Shown: positions 6,688-18,566, numbered from the stretch's first letter. The stretch: 46,557 nucleotides of DNA from Legionellales bacterium RIFCSPHIGHO2_12_FULL_35_11 (GCA_001803185.1 MHBB01000081.1:7877-54433); one strand, 5' to 3'. The notes: generated from the letters alone by a model not told the origin. A program made the numbers and translations.

Positions 6688-7860
6688 CTAGTCACCCTCT
6701 AATCCATGAATTGGCTTAATACTACCCCATTCCTTACAACTAGGGCAATGCCAATGCAGTAAATGCCCAGCAAATCCACAATTACGGCACCGGTAAATTG
6801 GTTTGTTTTCAAGAAATTTTGTGGTTATTGCATATAGCATCTGTAATTTATCTCGCACTTTGCCATGTGCTGACTCTAAATGCCAATGAATTAGTTTATT
6901 TAATCCTCGAATCGATGGATGTTTTCCTAAATGACTTGATACATAATCTATAGCAAAATCTACTCCTTTTTCTTTACTTAAATACTCCCCTATAACAAAA
7001 ATAACTGAGGCCCTTGGGTAATCTGGTAATTTCTGCTCTAAATAATCAATACACTCATCCATTATATCTAACTCTCTGTGACATAGAACTAATGGTTCAA
7101 TTATTTCATTTAAAAATTCTGCATCTTGATCGGGAACTCTCTTTAAGGCTTTAATAGCTTGCTTATATCTGCCATTTTTAACTTCAAAGTCTGCCAACAT
7201 CAAACTAGCACGCACAGACTGTTTATCAACAGATAATGCTTGCTTCATAGCTTGAAAAGCTTTATCTGTTTGATTGTTTTTCAAATTTCGTAAAGCAATT
7301 TCACAATAATAATGTGCAGTTTCTGCTTGTAAGCTAACTCCAGCTGAAAGCTCTAATTTTTTTATAATATCTAGTGCTTTTTCCCATTCTTTTTCTTGCT
7401 GATAAATAATTAACAACCCTCGTAAACTAGAAAGCTCTCGATCTCCTCCAAGCGCAACCACCTCTAAATAAATTCTTTCTGCCCTATCTACAAAACCAGC
7501 GCTCATATAATCTCTAGCCAAAGCCATTAGTGACTCTTTGCGTTGGTATAAGCTTAATTGTGGGCGTGCAATTAAATTCTGATGGATTCTGGTAGCCCTA
7601 TCAACTTCTCCTCGTTGACGAAATAAACTACCTAATGCTAGATGGGTTTCAACTGTTTCACTATCAACCTCGAGTAGCTTAATAAATATATCAACCGCCT
7701 TATCTGGCTGCTCATTCAAAAGGTAATTCAACCCAACCACATACTCTCTAGAAAATTGATTAGAGTTATCATTAGATTTACTTGATAGCTGCCTTTTCGC
7801 AAGAGACCATCCTGACCATGCTGCAGCAGGCAATAATAGTGGCCATAAATTTATTATCAA
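6688..7860 (-). CDS. lapB: Lipopolysaccharide assembly protein LapB (YciM)
   Basis: A 390-aa protein with an N-terminal membrane anchor (residues 1-20), a long TPR array (for example LNYLLNEQPDKAVDIFIKLL and ALAIMKQAL-type repeats) and a C-terminal rubredoxin-like metal site (Cys358, Cys361, Cys372, Cys375 in CRNC...CPSC). LapB works with the FtsH protease to control LpxC turnover and hence LPS synthesis, and acts at the inner membrane. It is immediately downstream of lapA. The order lapA-lapB-pyrF is the standard arrangement. Confidence 0.95.
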   Translation of the reverse strand: MIINLWPLLLPAAAWSGWSLAKRQLSSKSNDNSNQFSREYVVGLNYLLNEQPDKAVDIFIKLLEVDSETVETHLALGSLFRQRGEVDRATRIHQNLIARPQLSLYQRKESLMALARDYMSAGFVDRAERIYLEVVALGGDRELSSLRGLLIIYQQEKEWEKALDIIKKLELSAGVSLQAETAHYYCEIALRNLKNNQTDKAFQAMKQALSVDKQSVRASLMLADFEVKNGRYKQAIKALKRVPDQDAEFLNEIIEPLVLCHRELDIMDECIDYLEQKLPDYPRASVIFVIGEYLSKEKGVDFAIDYVSSHLGKHPSIRGLNKLIHWHLESAHGKVRDKLQMLYAITTKFLENKPIYRCRNCGFAGHLLHWHCPSCKEWGSIKPIHGLEGD

Positions 7861-7871
7861 TTTAATTATTC

Positions 7872-8171
7872 CTAAAAAGTACTATCCTCATTACGAATTG
7901 GTATAGATCTTAAATTTTTTATTTCTCGTTCAGTTAATTTTAATTGGTTCTTTATTTTACGATGCATGGTTTTTAAGTTCCAGTATCGTGATAAAAATAT
8001 AACAAATCCTATAATTACACCTATTCCAACCATAAAAACCATTAATACAGAAATTGGCATTTGTATGGTCTTAAAATAAAAATTTACTTGCACAGATGTA
8101 GCGTTTAGAGCCGCAAAGCTTACCCCAATAAAAATAAGTATTAAATAGAAAATGATAGCCAAAAAACGCAT
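7872..8171 (-). CDS. lapA: Lipopolysaccharide assembly protein LapA (DUF1049)
   Basis: A 99-aa protein with two membrane helices (about residues 3-22 and 40-62) and a cytoplasmic coiled-coil tail rich in K, R and E (MHRKIKNQLKLTEREIKNL). The inter-helix LNATSVQVNFYFKT is typical of DUF1049/YciS. It is encoded directly upstream of lapB with an 11-bp gap. It follows the rpsA terminator on the minus strand. In most relatives ihfB stands between rpsA and lapA, but it is absent here. Confidence 0.88.
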   Translation of the reverse strand: MRFLAIIFYLILIFIGVSFAALNATSVQVNFYFKTIQMPISVLMVFMVGIGVIIGFVIFLSRYWNLKTMHRKIKNQLKLTEREIKNLRSIPIRNEDSTF

Positions 8172-8217
8172 AAAAAATCCTTATAATCCTGAGTCTATTT
8201 TATAACATTAATTCTTC

Positions 8218-8247
8218 AAAAAAAAAGCCCTGCATAAAACAGGGCTT
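8218..8247 (-). terminator. Rho-independent terminator of rpsA
   Basis: On the minus strand AAGCCCTG-TTTTATG-CAGGGCTT is followed by a run of nine T. The stem is eight base pairs and GC-rich. It lies about 20 bases after the rpsA stop and separates rpsA from lapA. Confidence 0.9.
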
Positions 8248-8268
8248 CATTTGAGTCAAAGAATTTTA

Positions 8269-9954
8269 TTACTCGTTATCTTTGTTGTCTTTATTTGCCA
8301 TTTTTTCTTTAAGTAAATCACCTAAAGTTGCTGATACTTCAGAAGTTTTAGAGTACTTTTTAATAGCATCTGCTTCTTCTTGAGCATCTTTAGCTTTAAC
8401 AGATAAAGTTACTGTGCGATTCTTCTTGTCAACGTTCATTATCTTAGCTTCAATTTCGTCGCCTTCATTTACAATTGTTGTTGCATCCGCCACTTTATCT
8501 TCAGATAAATCATTAACTCGGATCGTGCCAATTACATCTTCTGATAGCTCAATTGTAACTAATTTAGGATCTACTGAAATAACTTTACCTTTTACAACAG
8601 AACCTTTTGGATTAGCTTCTAGGTAACTACCAAAATTGTCGCCATCTAATTGTTTTAATCCTAACGAAATACGCTCGCGATCTGCATCAATAGCTAAAAT
8701 CACTGCTTCTAAATCTTGGCCTTTCTTAAATTGCTTAACTGCTTCTTCTCCTGGAACAGACCATGAAATATCAGATAAATGTACTAAACCATCAATTTCA
8801 CCATCCAAACCAATAAAGATTCCAAAATCAGTGATTGAACGAATCTTGCCACTAATTTTTTCACCTTTGTTATGAGTTTGAGCAAAGTTTTGCCATGGAT
8901 TACCAACACATTGCTTCATACCAAGAGATATTCTACGACGTTCAGCATCTATTTCTAAAACAATAACTGGAACTACATCACCTAAAGATACAACTTTACT
9001 TGGATGAACATTTTTGTTTGTCCAATCCATTTCAGACATATGAACTAAACCTTCAACACCTTCTTCAATTTCTACGAAACAACCATAATCAGTAATATTT
9101 GTTACTTTACCTTCTATTTTCTTATTGATTGGATAACGTTCAACTAAATCTACCCATGGATCATTACCAAGTTGTTTCATACCTAATGAAACACGATTAC
9201 GTTCGCTATCAAAGCTAAGAACCTTAACTTTAACATCCATACCTACTGATAATAACTCACTTGGATGCTTAACTCTCTTCCAAGATATATCAGTGATATG
9301 TAGTAAACCATCAATGCCACCCAAATCAATGAATGCACCATAATCAGTAAGATTTTTAACAACACCATGCAACTCTTGACCATCATGCAATGAATCAAGC
9401 AATGCTTGTCTATCTGCGCTACTTTCTTCTTCCACAACTGCTCTGCGTGAAACAACGATATTATTGCGCTTGATATCCATTTTAATAACTTTGAATTCTA
9501 GCTCTTTACCTTCTAAATAAGATGGGTCGCGAACTGGTCTTACATCAACCAAAGAACCTGGAAGGAAGGCACGGATAGTACCGATCTCAACAGTGAAACC
9601 ACCTTTTACTTTTCCAGAAATTAAACCCATTACTGTTTCATTATTTTCATGAGACTTAGAGAGCTTGCGCCATGATTCTTGGCGTTTCGCTTTTTCTCTT
9701 GAAAGTAGCGTCTCACCGTGACCGTCTTCAACAGAATCCAGAGCAACTTCAACTGTATCGCCTAAATTAATTTCTAGCTCACCATTTTTATCGTAAAACT
9801 CTTCAATGGCGACAATACCTTCGGACTTCAAACCAGCATTTAAGGTTACATAATCATCTTCGATTCCAATAACCTTAGCAGAAATTATTGCACCAGGATA
9901 AAACTGGGCACCGACGATACTCTTTTCAAATAAATCCTTAAAACTCTCAGACAT
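8269..9954 (-). CDS. rpsA: 30S ribosomal protein S1
   Basis: A 561-aa protein with six S1 RNA-binding domains. The first two are the ribosome-binding type. Later ones carry repeats such as [39 protein letters not shown] and [21 protein letters not shown]. The open frame runs upstream to 10125, but the protein start [21 protein letters not shown] corresponds to ATG 9954, giving the normal length (E. coli 557 aa). S1 recruits mRNA to the 30S subunit. A leader of about 180 bases after cmk includes a run of eight C (10001-10008). In E. coli S1 autoregulates through a structured leader, and something similar may apply here. It has its own terminator. Confidence 0.96.
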   Translation of the reverse strand: MSESFKDLFEKSIVGAQFYPGAIISAKVIGIEDDYVTLNAGLKSEGIVAIEEFYDKNGELEINLGDTVEVALDSVEDGHGETLLSREKAKRQESWRKLSKSHENNETVMGLISGKVKGGFTVEIGTIRAFLPGSLVDVRPVRDPSYLEGKELEFKVIKMDIKRNNIVVSRRAVVEEESSADRQALLDSLHDGQELHGVVKNLTDYGAFIDLGGIDGLLHITDISWKRVKHPSELLSVGMDVKVKVLSFDSERNRVSLGMKQLGNDPWVDLVERYPINKKIEGKVTNITDYGCFVEIEEGVEGLVHMSEMDWTNKNVHPSKVVSLGDVVPVIVLEIDAERRRISLGMKQCVGNPWQNFAQTHNKGEKISGKIRSITDFGIFIGLDGEIDGLVHLSDISWSVPGEEAVKQFKKGQDLEAVILAIDADRERISLGLKQLDGDNFGSYLEANPKGSVVKGKVISVDPKLVTIELSEDVIGTIRVNDLSEDKVADATTIVNEGDEIEAKIMNVDKKNRTVTLSVKAKDAQEEADAIKKYSKTSEVSATLGDLLKEKMANKDNKDNE

Positions 9955-10132
9955 GTTAATAAACTCAATTAAATAAAAAATTAGGAATACACAAAATATA
10001 CCCCCCCCAATACTCAAAAAACCATCTCGAACATAAAAGATATGAAACAATACTGTAGAACTAAACCTGGTTTCTTGTAGAAAATTGTAGAAAAAACAGA
10101 AGGTTGTGACTTGTAAGCAACTCACGATACTA

Positions 10133-10819
10133 CTATCTAAAACTTTCCCGAACTAATTGTAATATACTTGCAAACACTTGTACAATAGTTAATCCCGTTG
10201 TATCTACTAAAATTGCATCTGGAGCTGCTTTGAGAGGCGCGTGCAATCTTGCCATGTCTCTTATATCTCGCTCGGTTAGCTCATCCAAAACCTGCTTTAG
10301 GCTAACATCTATTCCTCTGCCCTGCAACTGCAAAAACCTTCTCTTTGCCCTTTCATCTGGTGTAGCATCCAAATATATTTTTAATTGCGCATTTGGAAAA
10401 ACAACTGTCCCCATGTCTCTGCCATCAGTAACAAGGCCAGGAGAAAGTGCAAAGGCTCGCTGTCTTGCCAACAAAGCCTCTCTTACCTGAGGTATAGACG
10501 AAATTTTTGAGGCATTTTGCCCTGCAACTTCAGAGCGACAATCATTAGTTACATCTGTGTTATTTAAATAAATCTTTATTACAAAATCATCTTCTGCAAT
10601 AAATTTTAAATCTAAATTTAACGCAAGCTCTACTAGATCATCCACGGAATCAAAACTAACTCCAGATTTTACTGCAGCAATACCAAGAACTCTATATATT
10701 GCTCCACTATCTAGAAAATGCCAACCTAAATATTTAGCAAGCTTATATGATAATGTGCCTTTGCCTGTACCGCTTGGACCATCTATAGTAATAACTGGAA
10801 CATCACACATATTACTCAT
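10133..10819 (-). CDS. cmk: Cytidylate kinase
   Basis: A 228-aa P-loop kinase phosphorylating CMP and dCMP. The Walker [10 protein letters not shown] is at residues 14-22. DSGAIYRVL (NMP-binding) and [15 protein letters not shown] follow. Its ATG overlaps the aroA stop as ATGA (10816-10819), so translation is coupled to aroA. The order aroA-cmk-rpsA is conserved in gammaproteobacteria. A second ATG three codons in is also possible. Confidence 0.95.
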   Translation of the reverse strand: MSNMCDVPVITIDGPSGTGKGTLSYKLAKYLGWHFLDSGAIYRVLGIAAVKSGVSFDSVDDLVELALNLDLKFIAEDDFVIKIYLNNTDVTNDCRSEVAGQNASKISSIPQVREALLARQRAFALSPGLVTDGRDMGTVVFPNAQLKIYLDATPDERAKRRFLQLQGRGIDVSLKQVLDELTERDIRDMARLHAPLKAAPDAILVDTTGLTIVQVFASILQLVRESFR

Positions 10820-12120
10820 TGATACTCTCTAATTTTTAATTGTAGTTTATTAGCTATTTGTATGAAATTCGGGAAAGAAGTTGCTATTGAATCACTATTT
10901 TTTATAGTAACTGGCGCACTTGCAACAAATCCAGCTACAGCAAAAGCCATAGCAACTCGATGATCATGACAACTGTCAACTATTCCGCCATGTATTTTAC
11001 CTCCGCGAATATAAACTCCATCATCTAATTCACTTGCATCAATCCCTAACTCTTTCAAACCAGTAACCATGGTTGAAATTCTGTCACTCTCTTTATATCT
11101 AAGTTCTTTGGCTCCATGCAATAAGGTTTGCCCAGATGCACATGCAGCGGCAATAAATATTACTGGAAACTCATCTATCGATATTGGTACTAATGATGAA
11201 GGAATATCTATACCTTCCAAAGACGCAGATCGTACAATAATGTCCGCAACTGGCTCCTCTCCAAATAATTTTTTATTAACTATTTCTATTGATGCTCCCA
11301 TTAAATTTAAAATTTTTATAACTCCTATTCTTCCTGGGTTCATCCCTACATCTTTTATTATAATCTCTGAGTGTGGAATTAAAGTGGCTGCAATAATAAA
11401 AAATGCCGCGGAAGAAATATCACCTGGAACAAGCACATTTGTTCCAGGTGACTCATCTTTTGAACTAATAGTTAAACTACAGCCAGATTTAAATATCGGA
11501 TATGAAAATGCTGTGAGCATTCTTTCCGTATGATCGCGCATATGACCAGTTTCTAAGATTGTTGTTTCCCCTTTAGCATACATTCCGGCAAATAAAAGAC
11601 ATGATTTTACTTGAGCGCTTGTAACTAACTCATCGTAAGTTATACCTGTTAATGTATCAACCCCTTTTATTAAAATTGGTGCATGGCCATTTTTTGCGGA
11701 AATATCTGCACCCATTTGCTTAAGTGGTTTAATTATCCGATCCATCGGTCGCACAGATAAACTTTTATCACCGATTAATTTAGAGATAAAAGGCTGGCCA
11801 ACTAATATTCCAGCTAATAAACGCATAGTTGTGCCAGAATTTCCGCAATCTATCGCTGCATTTGGCTTTTTAAATCCCAATCTCCCAACACCGTGAATAA
11901 TAACTTTATTTTGTACGATTTCGACCTTAACCCCCATCTGCTGAAAAGCTTTTAGGGTTGCCATGCAATCTTCACAAAATAAAAAATTAGAAATCGTAGT
12001 TATAGATGTCGAAATCGCTCCAAGTATTATTGCCCGATGAGAGATAGATTTATCTCCCAAAAGCACAACTTCCCCACATATTTTTGCAGAACACTCGCTT
12101 ACTAAATATTTTTTTTTCAT
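10816..12120 (-). CDS. aroA: 3-phosphoshikimate 1-carboxyvinyltransferase (EPSP synthase)
   Basis: A 434-aa enzyme joining shikimate-3-phosphate and PEP in the chorismate pathway. Substrate residues are visible in GDKSISHRAIILGA (residues 22-35), NSGTTMRLLAGIL, and the C-terminal ELRYKESDRISTM and DCHDHRVAMAFAV-type motif (CHDHRVAMAFAVAG). The LLAG sequence after TTMR and Ala in place of the usual Gly residues recall class II enzymes. Only two bases separate it from serC, and it overlaps cmk by four. Confidence 0.95.
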   Translation of the reverse strand: MKKKYLVSECSAKICGEVVLLGDKSISHRAIILGAISTSITTISNFLFCEDCMATLKAFQQMGVKVEIVQNKVIIHGVGRLGFKKPNAAIDCGNSGTTMRLLAGILVGQPFISKLIGDKSLSVRPMDRIIKPLKQMGADISAKNGHAPILIKGVDTLTGITYDELVTSAQVKSCLLFAGMYAKGETTILETGHMRDHTERMLTAFSYPIFKSGCSLTISSKDESPGTNVLVPGDISSAAFFIIAATLIPHSEIIIKDVGMNPGRIGVIKILNLMGASIEIVNKKLFGEEPVADIIVRSASLEGIDIPSSLVPISIDEFPVIFIAAACASGQTLLHGAKELRYKESDRISTMVTGLKELGIDASELDDGVYIRGGKIHGGIVDSCHDHRVAMAFAVAGFVASAPVTIKNSDSIATSFPNFIQIANKLQLKIREYQ

Positions 12121-12122
12121 TG

Positions 12123-13208
12123 CTAATTAGTCTTGGCAAATTCATCCATAAAATTAAGTAATGCATCCACTCCAGCCATTGGCATAGAATTATAGATACT
12201 AGCACGCAACCCACCTACCATTTTATGACCCTTTAAAGCCAAAAGCCCAGCATCACTGGCTTTAGCAATAAAAGCAGGCTCTAAATCCTTATTAGCTATA
12301 GTAAAACAAACATTCATAATCGAACGAGACTTCGTATCAACATTACACTTATAAAAAGAGTTATTGTCTATGTAATCATAAAGTTTTTTCGCTTTTGCTA
12401 CATTTAACTTTTGCAACTCGCTCACGCCACCTTGCTCTTTAATCCACTCAAACATTTGATAAGCCATATAACAATTAAATGTTGGTAAAGTAGCATAGAA
12501 TGAATTATGTTTTACATAAGTTCTATAATCTAACATAGTCGGAATTGGATATTCTGGCTGTCCTCGCAATAGTTCATCTTTAACAATAACGATTGTCAAA
12601 CCAGCTGGTGCAACATTTTTTTGAGATCCTGCAAAAATTACTCCATAATCTTGAATATTAACAGGCTCACTTAAAAAGCTTGAAGTCATATCAGAAATAA
12701 CTGGAATATCGCCAAATTGCGGGCACTCACCAAACTGCACACCATTGATTGTTTCATTCGATGAGAAATACACATATGCGGTATTATCTTGCAATTGCCA
12801 GTTAATTGGTTCCGGTATTTTAGTAAATCCAGTATTTTCCGTACTGGCAACACAATATGCTCTCTTCAAGTGTTTGCATTCCTCATAAGCAATTTTGGAC
12901 CAAACACCAGAAATAAAATATCCAGCTTGCTTATCCTTAGAAAGGAGATTCATAGGCAACATAGCAAATTGCATTCTTGTTGCACCGCCTAAAAATAAAA
13001 CATGATAATTTTGGGGGATAGATAATAACTCTCTAAGTAAAACTTGTGATTTCTCCATTAACTCCATAAAATCATTAGTTCGATGCCCGATTTCTAAAAT
13101 TGACATTCCCTTTTCTTGCCAATTTAGCAGTTCTGCTTGAGTCTGCTTTAATATAACCTCTGGTAAAGCTGCAGGGCCTGCACCAAAGTTATATCCTCTA
13201 GATTTCAT
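12123..13208 (-). CDS. serC: Phosphoserine aminotransferase
   Basis: A 361-aa class V PLP aminotransferase of serine and pyridoxine biosynthesis. It begins [17 protein letters not shown], with [19 protein letters not shown] and the PLP-lysine segment [19 protein letters not shown] (lysine near residue 195). The open frame extends to 13274, but ATG 13208 is the natural start. A GAGGA site lies about eight bases upstream inside the end of gyrA, and the resulting length matches the family. It overlaps the gyrA 3' end by 11 bases and sits directly before aroA, the usual serC-aroA pair. Confidence 0.95.
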   Translation of the reverse strand: MKSRGYNFGAGPAALPEVILKQTQAELLNWQEKGMSILEIGHRTNDFMELMEKSQVLLRELLSIPQNYHVLFLGGATRMQFAMLPMNLLSKDKQAGYFISGVWSKIAYEECKHLKRAYCVASTENTGFTKIPEPINWQLQDNTAYVYFSSNETINGVQFGECPQFGDIPVISDMTSSFLSEPVNIQDYGVIFAGSQKNVAPAGLTIVIVKDELLRGQPEYPIPTMLDYRTYVKHNSFYATLPTFNCYMAYQMFEWIKEQGGVSELQKLNVAKAKKLYDYIDNNSFYKCNVDTKSRSIMNVCFTIANKDLEPAFIAKASDAGLLALKGHKMVGGLRASIYNSMPMAGVDALLNFMDEFAKTN

Positions 13209-15804
13209 CAACATCTTCCTCATCAATATCAGAAATATCATCACTGCCAATATTTTGCGAATCATCTTCGCCATTTAGCTCTTCAATCTTCTGCATACCA
13301 ACAACGCGCTCGCCTGATGAAACATTGATTAGGCGTACTCCTTGCGTATTTCTACCTATAATTGATAACTCACCAACTTTGAATCTAACCAAAGTTCCTT
13401 GATCGGTAATTAACATTGCTTCATCCGTATCAGATACTTGAACTGCACGCACAACATTACCATTCCTTTCTGTTACTTGAATAGATATTACACCTTGGCC
13501 ACCACGCCCAGTTACTCGATACTCGTCAACATTGGTTCGTTTTCCGTAGCCAAACTCTGTGGCGGTTAAGATTGTACCTTCAGATTTAGCAACTACTAGA
13601 GAAATTACACTTTGTGAATCTTTTAGGCGAATCCCACGAACTCCTCTTGCAGTTCTACCAAGAGGTCGAATTAAATCTTCACCAAAACGAATGACTTTAC
13701 CAGAATCAGAAAACAACATGATGTCTTGTGTGCCGTCAGTTATATCAACACCAACTAATAAATCACCTTCATCCAGTGCTATAGCAATAATTCCAGAGCT
13801 TCTTGGTCTACAAAACGCCGTTAATGGAACTTTCTTAACTGTCCCAAACTTTGTAGCCATAAATACAAAGCGATCTTCTAAATATTCTCTAACTGGTAGC
13901 ATTGCGTTTATTGACTCTCCTTCCGCTAGAGATAAAACGTTAATAATTGGTTTTCCTCTAGACGCTCTGCTTGCTAATGGCAAGTCATACGCCTTTAGCC
14001 AATATAATTTTCCATGATTAGAGAAACATAATAATGTATCGTGAGTGCTAGCTATAACCAATTTAGCAACAAAATCTTCCTCTTTGACATTAGTCGCCGA
14101 CTTTCCTTTGCCACCTCTTTTTTGTGCCTTATAATCTGACAATGGCTGATATTTAACATAACCTTGATGAGAAAGTGTAACCACAACATCTTCTTCTGTT
14201 ATCAAATCAGCAATAGTTAAGTCTTCTCTTGATGCCATAATTTCGGTACGTCTACTATCACCAAATTGTTCTTTAATTTCTTTGATTTCCTGACGAATCA
14301 CATCCATTAACAACTGACTAGAAGCTAAAATATCCAATAATCCTTTAATAGCTAATAACAACTCTTCAAATTCATTTAATATTTTATCTTGCTCCAGACC
14401 TGTTAAACGATGCAATCTTAGCTCTAAAATTGCTTGTGCTTGCTCTGGAGATAAATTATATCCATCCGTGTGTAACCCATAAATAGCCAACATATCTTCT
14501 GGTCTACATGCGTCGCTATTACCAGATTTTTCTAACATTGCTTTAACTAATCCTGGTTGCCATTTTTTAGCAAGCAATCCTTCCTTAGCCTCCTGCGGAG
14601 TTGGGGAGGATTTTATTAAAGCTATCATTTCATCGATGTTTGCCAGTGCTATTCCTAAACCCTCTAATACGTGCGCCCTAGATCTAGCCTTTTTTAACTC
14701 AAAAATACATCTTCTAGTAACAACTTCTCGACGATGCTTTAAGAAACAATCAAGAATTTGTTTCAAGTTTAGGGTTTTTGGTTGGCCATCAACCAAAGCC
14801 ACCATATTTATCCCAAATACATTTTGCATTTGTGTGTAAGCAAAAAGATTATTTAATACTACTTCTGCAACTTCTCCACGCTTAAGCTCAATAACAACCC
14901 GCATTCCTTGTCTATCAGATTCATCTCTAAGCGCAGAAATTCCTTCTAGTTTTTTGTCCCGCACAAGTTCAGCTATTTTTTCAACCAATCTGGCTTTATT
15001 TACTTGATATGGCAATTCATTAATTATAATTGCTTGCCGACCAGATTGCTTATCAGTCTCGATATCTGTTCTAGCCCGCATAGATATTTTCCCGCGGCCA
15101 GTTCGGTAAGCTTCTACGATGCCTGCTCGACCATTTATGATACCGGCAGTTGGAAAATCTGGGCCTGGGATAATTTCCATTAACGCATCTATAGTAATGT
15201 CTTTATTATTAGTAATAGCTAAACATGCATCTAAAACTTCTGTTAAATTATGTGGTGGAATATTAGTAGCCATACCAACTGCTATTCCTGAAGAACCATT
15301 TACTAAAATATTTGGTATTTTTGATGGCATAACTGATGGAGCAAACTCTGTTCCATCATAGTTAGGACTAAAATCAACAGTTTCTTTTTCTAAATCAGCT
15401 AACAAAACATGTGCAAGCTTAGACATTCTGATTTCTGTGTATCGCATAGCCGCTGGTGAATCACCATCTATTGAACCAAAGTTACCTTGACCATCAACCA
15501 ACATATAGCGCATAGCAAAATTTTGCGCCATACGAACAATAGTATCGTAAACTGCTGTATCGCCATGCGGATGATATTTACCGATAACATCCCCTACGAC
15601 TCTAGCTGATTTTTTATATGGTTTATTCCAATCGTTACCTAATTCATTCATTGCATAGAGAACACGACGATGTACTGGCTTTAATCCATCACGCACATCA
15701 GGTAACGCTCTCCCTACAATTACACTCATTGCATAATCAAGATAAGATTGTTTTAACTCGTCTTCGATACTTATCAAAGTAACTTCTTTAGCTGAATAAA
15801 CCAT
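13198..15804 (-). CDS. gyrA: DNA gyrase subunit A
   Basis: An 868-aa type II topoisomerase subunit. The breakage-reunion domain contains the catalytic tyrosine Tyr122 ([10 protein letters not shown]) and the quinolone region [13 protein letters not shown]. Position 83 is Thr and 87 is Asp. Thr83 is the normal residue in Legionella and Pseudomonas, so no resistance change is implied. The GyrA box QKRGGKGKS and beta-pinwheel repeats follow, then a very acidic tail ([14 protein letters not shown]). Start [18 protein letters not shown]. It heads the long minus-strand run through rpsA and is divergent from lepA. Confidence 0.97.
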   Translation of the reverse strand: MVYSAKEVTLISIEDELKQSYLDYAMSVIVGRALPDVRDGLKPVHRRVLYAMNELGNDWNKPYKKSARVVGDVIGKYHPHGDTAVYDTIVRMAQNFAMRYMLVDGQGNFGSIDGDSPAAMRYTEIRMSKLAHVLLADLEKETVDFSPNYDGTEFAPSVMPSKIPNILVNGSSGIAVGMATNIPPHNLTEVLDACLAITNNKDITIDALMEIIPGPDFPTAGIINGRAGIVEAYRTGRGKISMRARTDIETDKQSGRQAIIINELPYQVNKARLVEKIAELVRDKKLEGISALRDESDRQGMRVVIELKRGEVAEVVLNNLFAYTQMQNVFGINMVALVDGQPKTLNLKQILDCFLKHRREVVTRRCIFELKKARSRAHVLEGLGIALANIDEMIALIKSSPTPQEAKEGLLAKKWQPGLVKAMLEKSGNSDACRPEDMLAIYGLHTDGYNLSPEQAQAILELRLHRLTGLEQDKILNEFEELLLAIKGLLDILASSQLLMDVIRQEIKEIKEQFGDSRRTEIMASREDLTIADLITEEDVVVTLSHQGYVKYQPLSDYKAQKRGGKGKSATNVKEEDFVAKLVIASTHDTLLCFSNHGKLYWLKAYDLPLASRASRGKPIINVLSLAEGESINAMLPVREYLEDRFVFMATKFGTVKKVPLTAFCRPRSSGIIAIALDEGDLLVGVDITDGTQDIMLFSDSGKVIRFGEDLIRPLGRTARGVRGIRLKDSQSVISLVVAKSEGTILTATEFGYGKRTNVDEYRVTGRGGQGVISIQVTERNGNVVRAVQVSDTDEAMLITDQGTLVRFKVGELSIIGRNTQGVRLINVSSGERVVGMQKIEELNGEDDSQNIGSDDISDIDEEDVDEI

Positions 15805-15913
15805 GATTAAAACATGTCCTTTTTTTACTTATATAATTAGCTCTATAGAATATCATGTATAGACCAGGTAAAACATATATCTTTCTAATCAGTTAATAAA
15901 AATGTGCCATATC

Positions 15914-15942
15914 TTACTAAAACCAGAAATTTAGGCTACAAT
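15914..15942 (+). promoter_or_regulatory. Candidate promoter of lepA-lepB-rnc
   Basis: TACAAT at 15937-15942 with a weak TTACTA -35 at 15914-15919 and a 17-base spacer. It lies 15 bases before the lepA ATG, in the 152-bp gap between divergent gyrA and lepA. If used, the lepA transcript has almost no leader, which fits the absence of a clear ribosome site. Confidence 0.45.
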
Positions 15943-15956
15943 ACGGCAACTTAATA

Positions 15957-17777
15957 ATGGATAATTTCATTTTGAACGACTTATCTAAAATCAGAAATTT
16001 CTCGATTATAGCGCATATTGATCATGGCAAATCAACCCTGGCAGATCGTTTTATTCAAACTTGTGGTGGGCTATCTGATAGAGAAATGGCTGCTCAAGTT
16101 TTGGATTCGATGGACATCGAGCGAGAGCGTGGCATAACAATTAAAGCTCAAAGCGTATCTCTTAAATATACGGCAAGAGATGGAAATACTTATTTATTAA
16201 ATTTTATTGATACTCCAGGACATGTTGATTTCAGCTACGAAGTTTCGCGTTCTCTTGCCGCTTGTGAGGGAGCATTACTAGTTGTCGATGCTGCTCAAGG
16301 CGTTGAAGCCCAAACAGTGGCAGTTTGTTATACAGCAATTGATCAATCACTCGATGTCATACCCATTTTAAATAAAATAGATCTGCCCCAAGCAGAGCCA
16401 GCTAGAGTTAAAGAGGAAATTGAAGACATAATTGGCGTTGATGCATCAAATGCAATAACGTGTAGCGCAAAAAGTGGGCTTGGAGTAGAAGATGTATTAG
16501 AAGCCATCGTTCAAAGAGTTCCACCACCAATTGGAATAATTGACGCACCACTCCAAGCTCTAATTATTGATTCTTGGTTTGACAGCTACTTAGGTGTTGT
16601 CTCTTTAGTCCGGATAGTTAATGGCTCACTAAAATGTGGCGACAAAATGCAAGTTATGTCAACTGGCAAAAGTTATGTTGTTGATGAAGTTGGAATTTTC
16701 ACACCTAAAAGAACCTCTCAAACTGCACTAAATACTGGTGAGGTTGGATATGTTGTAGCTGGAATCAAGGAAATTCAAGGAGCCCCTGTTGGTGATACAT
16801 TAACTTTACTTAAAAATCCCTCTTCTCAGGTTTTGCCAGGATTTAAAAAAATTAAACCCCAAGTATATGCCGGTCTTTTTCCTATTAGCTCAGATGACTT
16901 TGAAAGTTTTCGAGAAGCTCTGGCTAAACTTAGCTTAAATGATGCATCTTTATTCTATGAACCAGAATCATCAGAAGCTTTAGGATTTGGCTTTAGATGC
17001 GGGTTTTTAGGTATGTTACATATGGAAATTATTCAAGAAAGATTAGAAAGAGAATACGATCTTGAATTAATTTCCACAGCTCCCACAGTAGTGTATCAAA
17101 TCATTAATACTAAAGGTGAGACATTACTTATAGATAATCCTTCTATGTTGCCGCCTGTTCAGCAAATAGAATCTATGTTTGAACCAATTGTCAGAGCGAA
17201 TATTCTTGTTCCACAAGCTTATTTAGGACAAGTAATAACATTATGTATAGAGCGCCGCGGGGTGCAAGTTAATATGACATATAGCGGCAGACAAGTATCT
17301 GTAACTTACGATATGCCTATGAGTGAGGTAGTTTCTAATTTCTTTGATAGGCTAAAATCTGTTAGTAGAGGATATGCTTCTCTTGACTATAACTTTCTTA
17401 AGTTCGAAAAGGCGGATTTAGTTAAAATGGATGTATTGATTAATAGCGAAAAAGTTGACGCTCTTTCAGTTATCGTCCATAGAAGCGCTTCCCAATCACG
17501 AGGTAGATTGCTTACAGAAAAAATGCGTGAGTTAATTCCAAGACAAATGTTTGATGTAGCCATTCAAGCAGCTATTGGAGGCCACATAATCGCCAGACAA
17601 ACTGTAAAAGCGCTTCGAAAAAATGTTATCGCAAAATGCTATGGCGGTGACGTATCTAGAAAAAGGAAACTTCTTGAAAAACAAAAAGCTGGAAAAAAAC
17701 GAATGAAACAAGTTGGCCAAGTGGAAGTTCCTCAAGAAGCATTCATGGCTGTTTTTCAAACAGATCAAAAAAAGTAA
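15957..17777 (+). CDS. lepA: Elongation factor 4 (LepA), ribosomal back-translocase GTPase
   Basis: A 606-aa translational GTPase. G1 AHIDHGKST is at residues 19-27. [11 protein letters not shown] (switch I), DTPGHVDF (G3) and [10 protein letters not shown] (G4) follow. The C-terminal basic domain is rich in lysine ([20 protein letters not shown]) and is specific to LepA. It heads the lepA-lepB-rnc operon, 12 bases before lepB. Confidence 0.97.
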   Translation: MDNFILNDLSKIRNFSIIAHIDHGKSTLADRFIQTCGGLSDREMAAQVLDSMDIERERGITIKAQSVSLKYTARDGNTYLLNFIDTPGHVDFSYEVSRSLAACEGALLVVDAAQGVEAQTVAVCYTAIDQSLDVIPILNKIDLPQAEPARVKEEIEDIIGVDASNAITCSAKSGLGVEDVLEAIVQRVPPPIGIIDAPLQALIIDSWFDSYLGVVSLVRIVNGSLKCGDKMQVMSTGKSYVVDEVGIFTPKRTSQTALNTGEVGYVVAGIKEIQGAPVGDTLTLLKNPSSQVLPGFKKIKPQVYAGLFPISSDDFESFREALAKLSLNDASLFYEPESSEALGFGFRCGFLGMLHMEIIQERLEREYDLELISTAPTVVYQIINTKGETLLIDNPSMLPPVQQIESMFEPIVRANILVPQAYLGQVITLCIERRGVQVNMTYSGRQVSVTYDMPMSEVVSNFFDRLKSVSRGYASLDYNFLKFEKADLVKMDVLINSEKVDALSVIVHRSASQSRGRLLTEKMRELIPRQMFDVAIQAAIGGHIIARQTVKALRKNVIAKCYGGDVSRKRKLLEKQKAGKKRMKQVGQVEVPQEAFMAVFQTDQKK

Positions 17778-17789
17778 GGAAATACAATA

Positions 17790-18566
17790 ATGAATTTTGC
17801 CTTTTGGTTATTAATTTTATCTGCCATAACTGGCTTAGTATATTTATTAGATATTATTTATTTTGCCAAAAAACGCGCTCCTAACGCTAAACCAAATTTC
17901 ATCATAGAACAGTCTCGTTCATTTTTTCCCATTTTTTTAATAGTTCTGTTACTTCGTTCTTTTTTAATAGAACCATTTAGAATTCCATCTGGTTCTTTAG
18001 AGCCAACTTTGCTAGTTGGAGATTTTGTAGCAGTAAATAAATTTATTTATGGAATTAGGCTACCTGTAATTGAAAAAAAAGTATTACCTATCTCTAACCC
18101 TAAAACTGGTGATATAGTAGTTTTTCGCTGGGCACCAGATCCCAACTTTGATTATATAAAAAGAATTATTGGCACTCCTGGTGATGTGATTTCATATAAA
18201 AATAAAATATTATCTATAAATGGAGTCACCGCAAACCAAACATTTATAAAATATACTACTGATCCAAGCTCTGATATTCCTGTAGCTGAATATTCTGAAG
18301 ACCTTGCTGGAATAAAACATAAAATATTTAAAAGATCAGATTTCCCAGCAATTGATTTTGACATTACTGTTCCACCTGATAGTTACTTTGTTATGGGCGA
18401 TAATCGAGATGATAGCGCTGATAGTCGATTTTGGGGATTTGTGCAAGATGAATACATCCGCGGAAAAGCTTTTCTAACTTGGCTAAGCTTTAACAAGCAG
18501 GACTACACCATAAGATGGGATAGGATTGGTAAAATGATTAACAGAGATAGTCATGACAAATCTTAA
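17790..18566 (+). CDS. lepB: Signal peptidase I
   Basis: A 258-aa inner-membrane serine protease with two N-terminal membrane segments (about residues 3-24 and 46-62). The catalytic Ser69 is in RIPSGSLEPTLLVGDF, where Leu70 replaces the usual Met. Lys124 in DYIKRIIGTPGD is the general base. Box E GDNRDDSADSRFWGFV is near the end. It removes signal peptides from exported proteins, such as the secreted ones found later in this window. It overlaps rnc by 14 bases. Confidence 0.96.
   Translation: MNFAFWLLILSAITGLVYLLDIIYFAKKRAPNAKPNFIIEQSRSFFPIFLIVLLLRSFLIEPFRIPSGSLEPTLLVGDFVAVNKFIYGIRLPVIEKKVLPISNPKTGDIVVFRWAPDPNFDYIKRIIGTPGDVISYKNKILSINGVTANQTFIKYTTDPSSDIPVAEYSEDLAGIKHKIFKRSDFPAIDFDITVPPDSYFVMGDNRDDSADSRFWGFVQDEYIRGKAFLTWLSFNKQDYTIRWDRIGKMINRDSHDKS

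Noticed and set aside
13559..14017. A 152-codon frame antisense to gyrA
   Set aside because: Shadow of the well-supported gyrA frame, with no motif of its own; the same holds for 11069-11533 over aroA.
15281..15590. Quinolone-resistance change Ser83Thr in GyrA
   Set aside because: Thr83 is the usual residue in Legionella and Pseudomonas relatives, and Asp87 is intact, so resistance is not implied.
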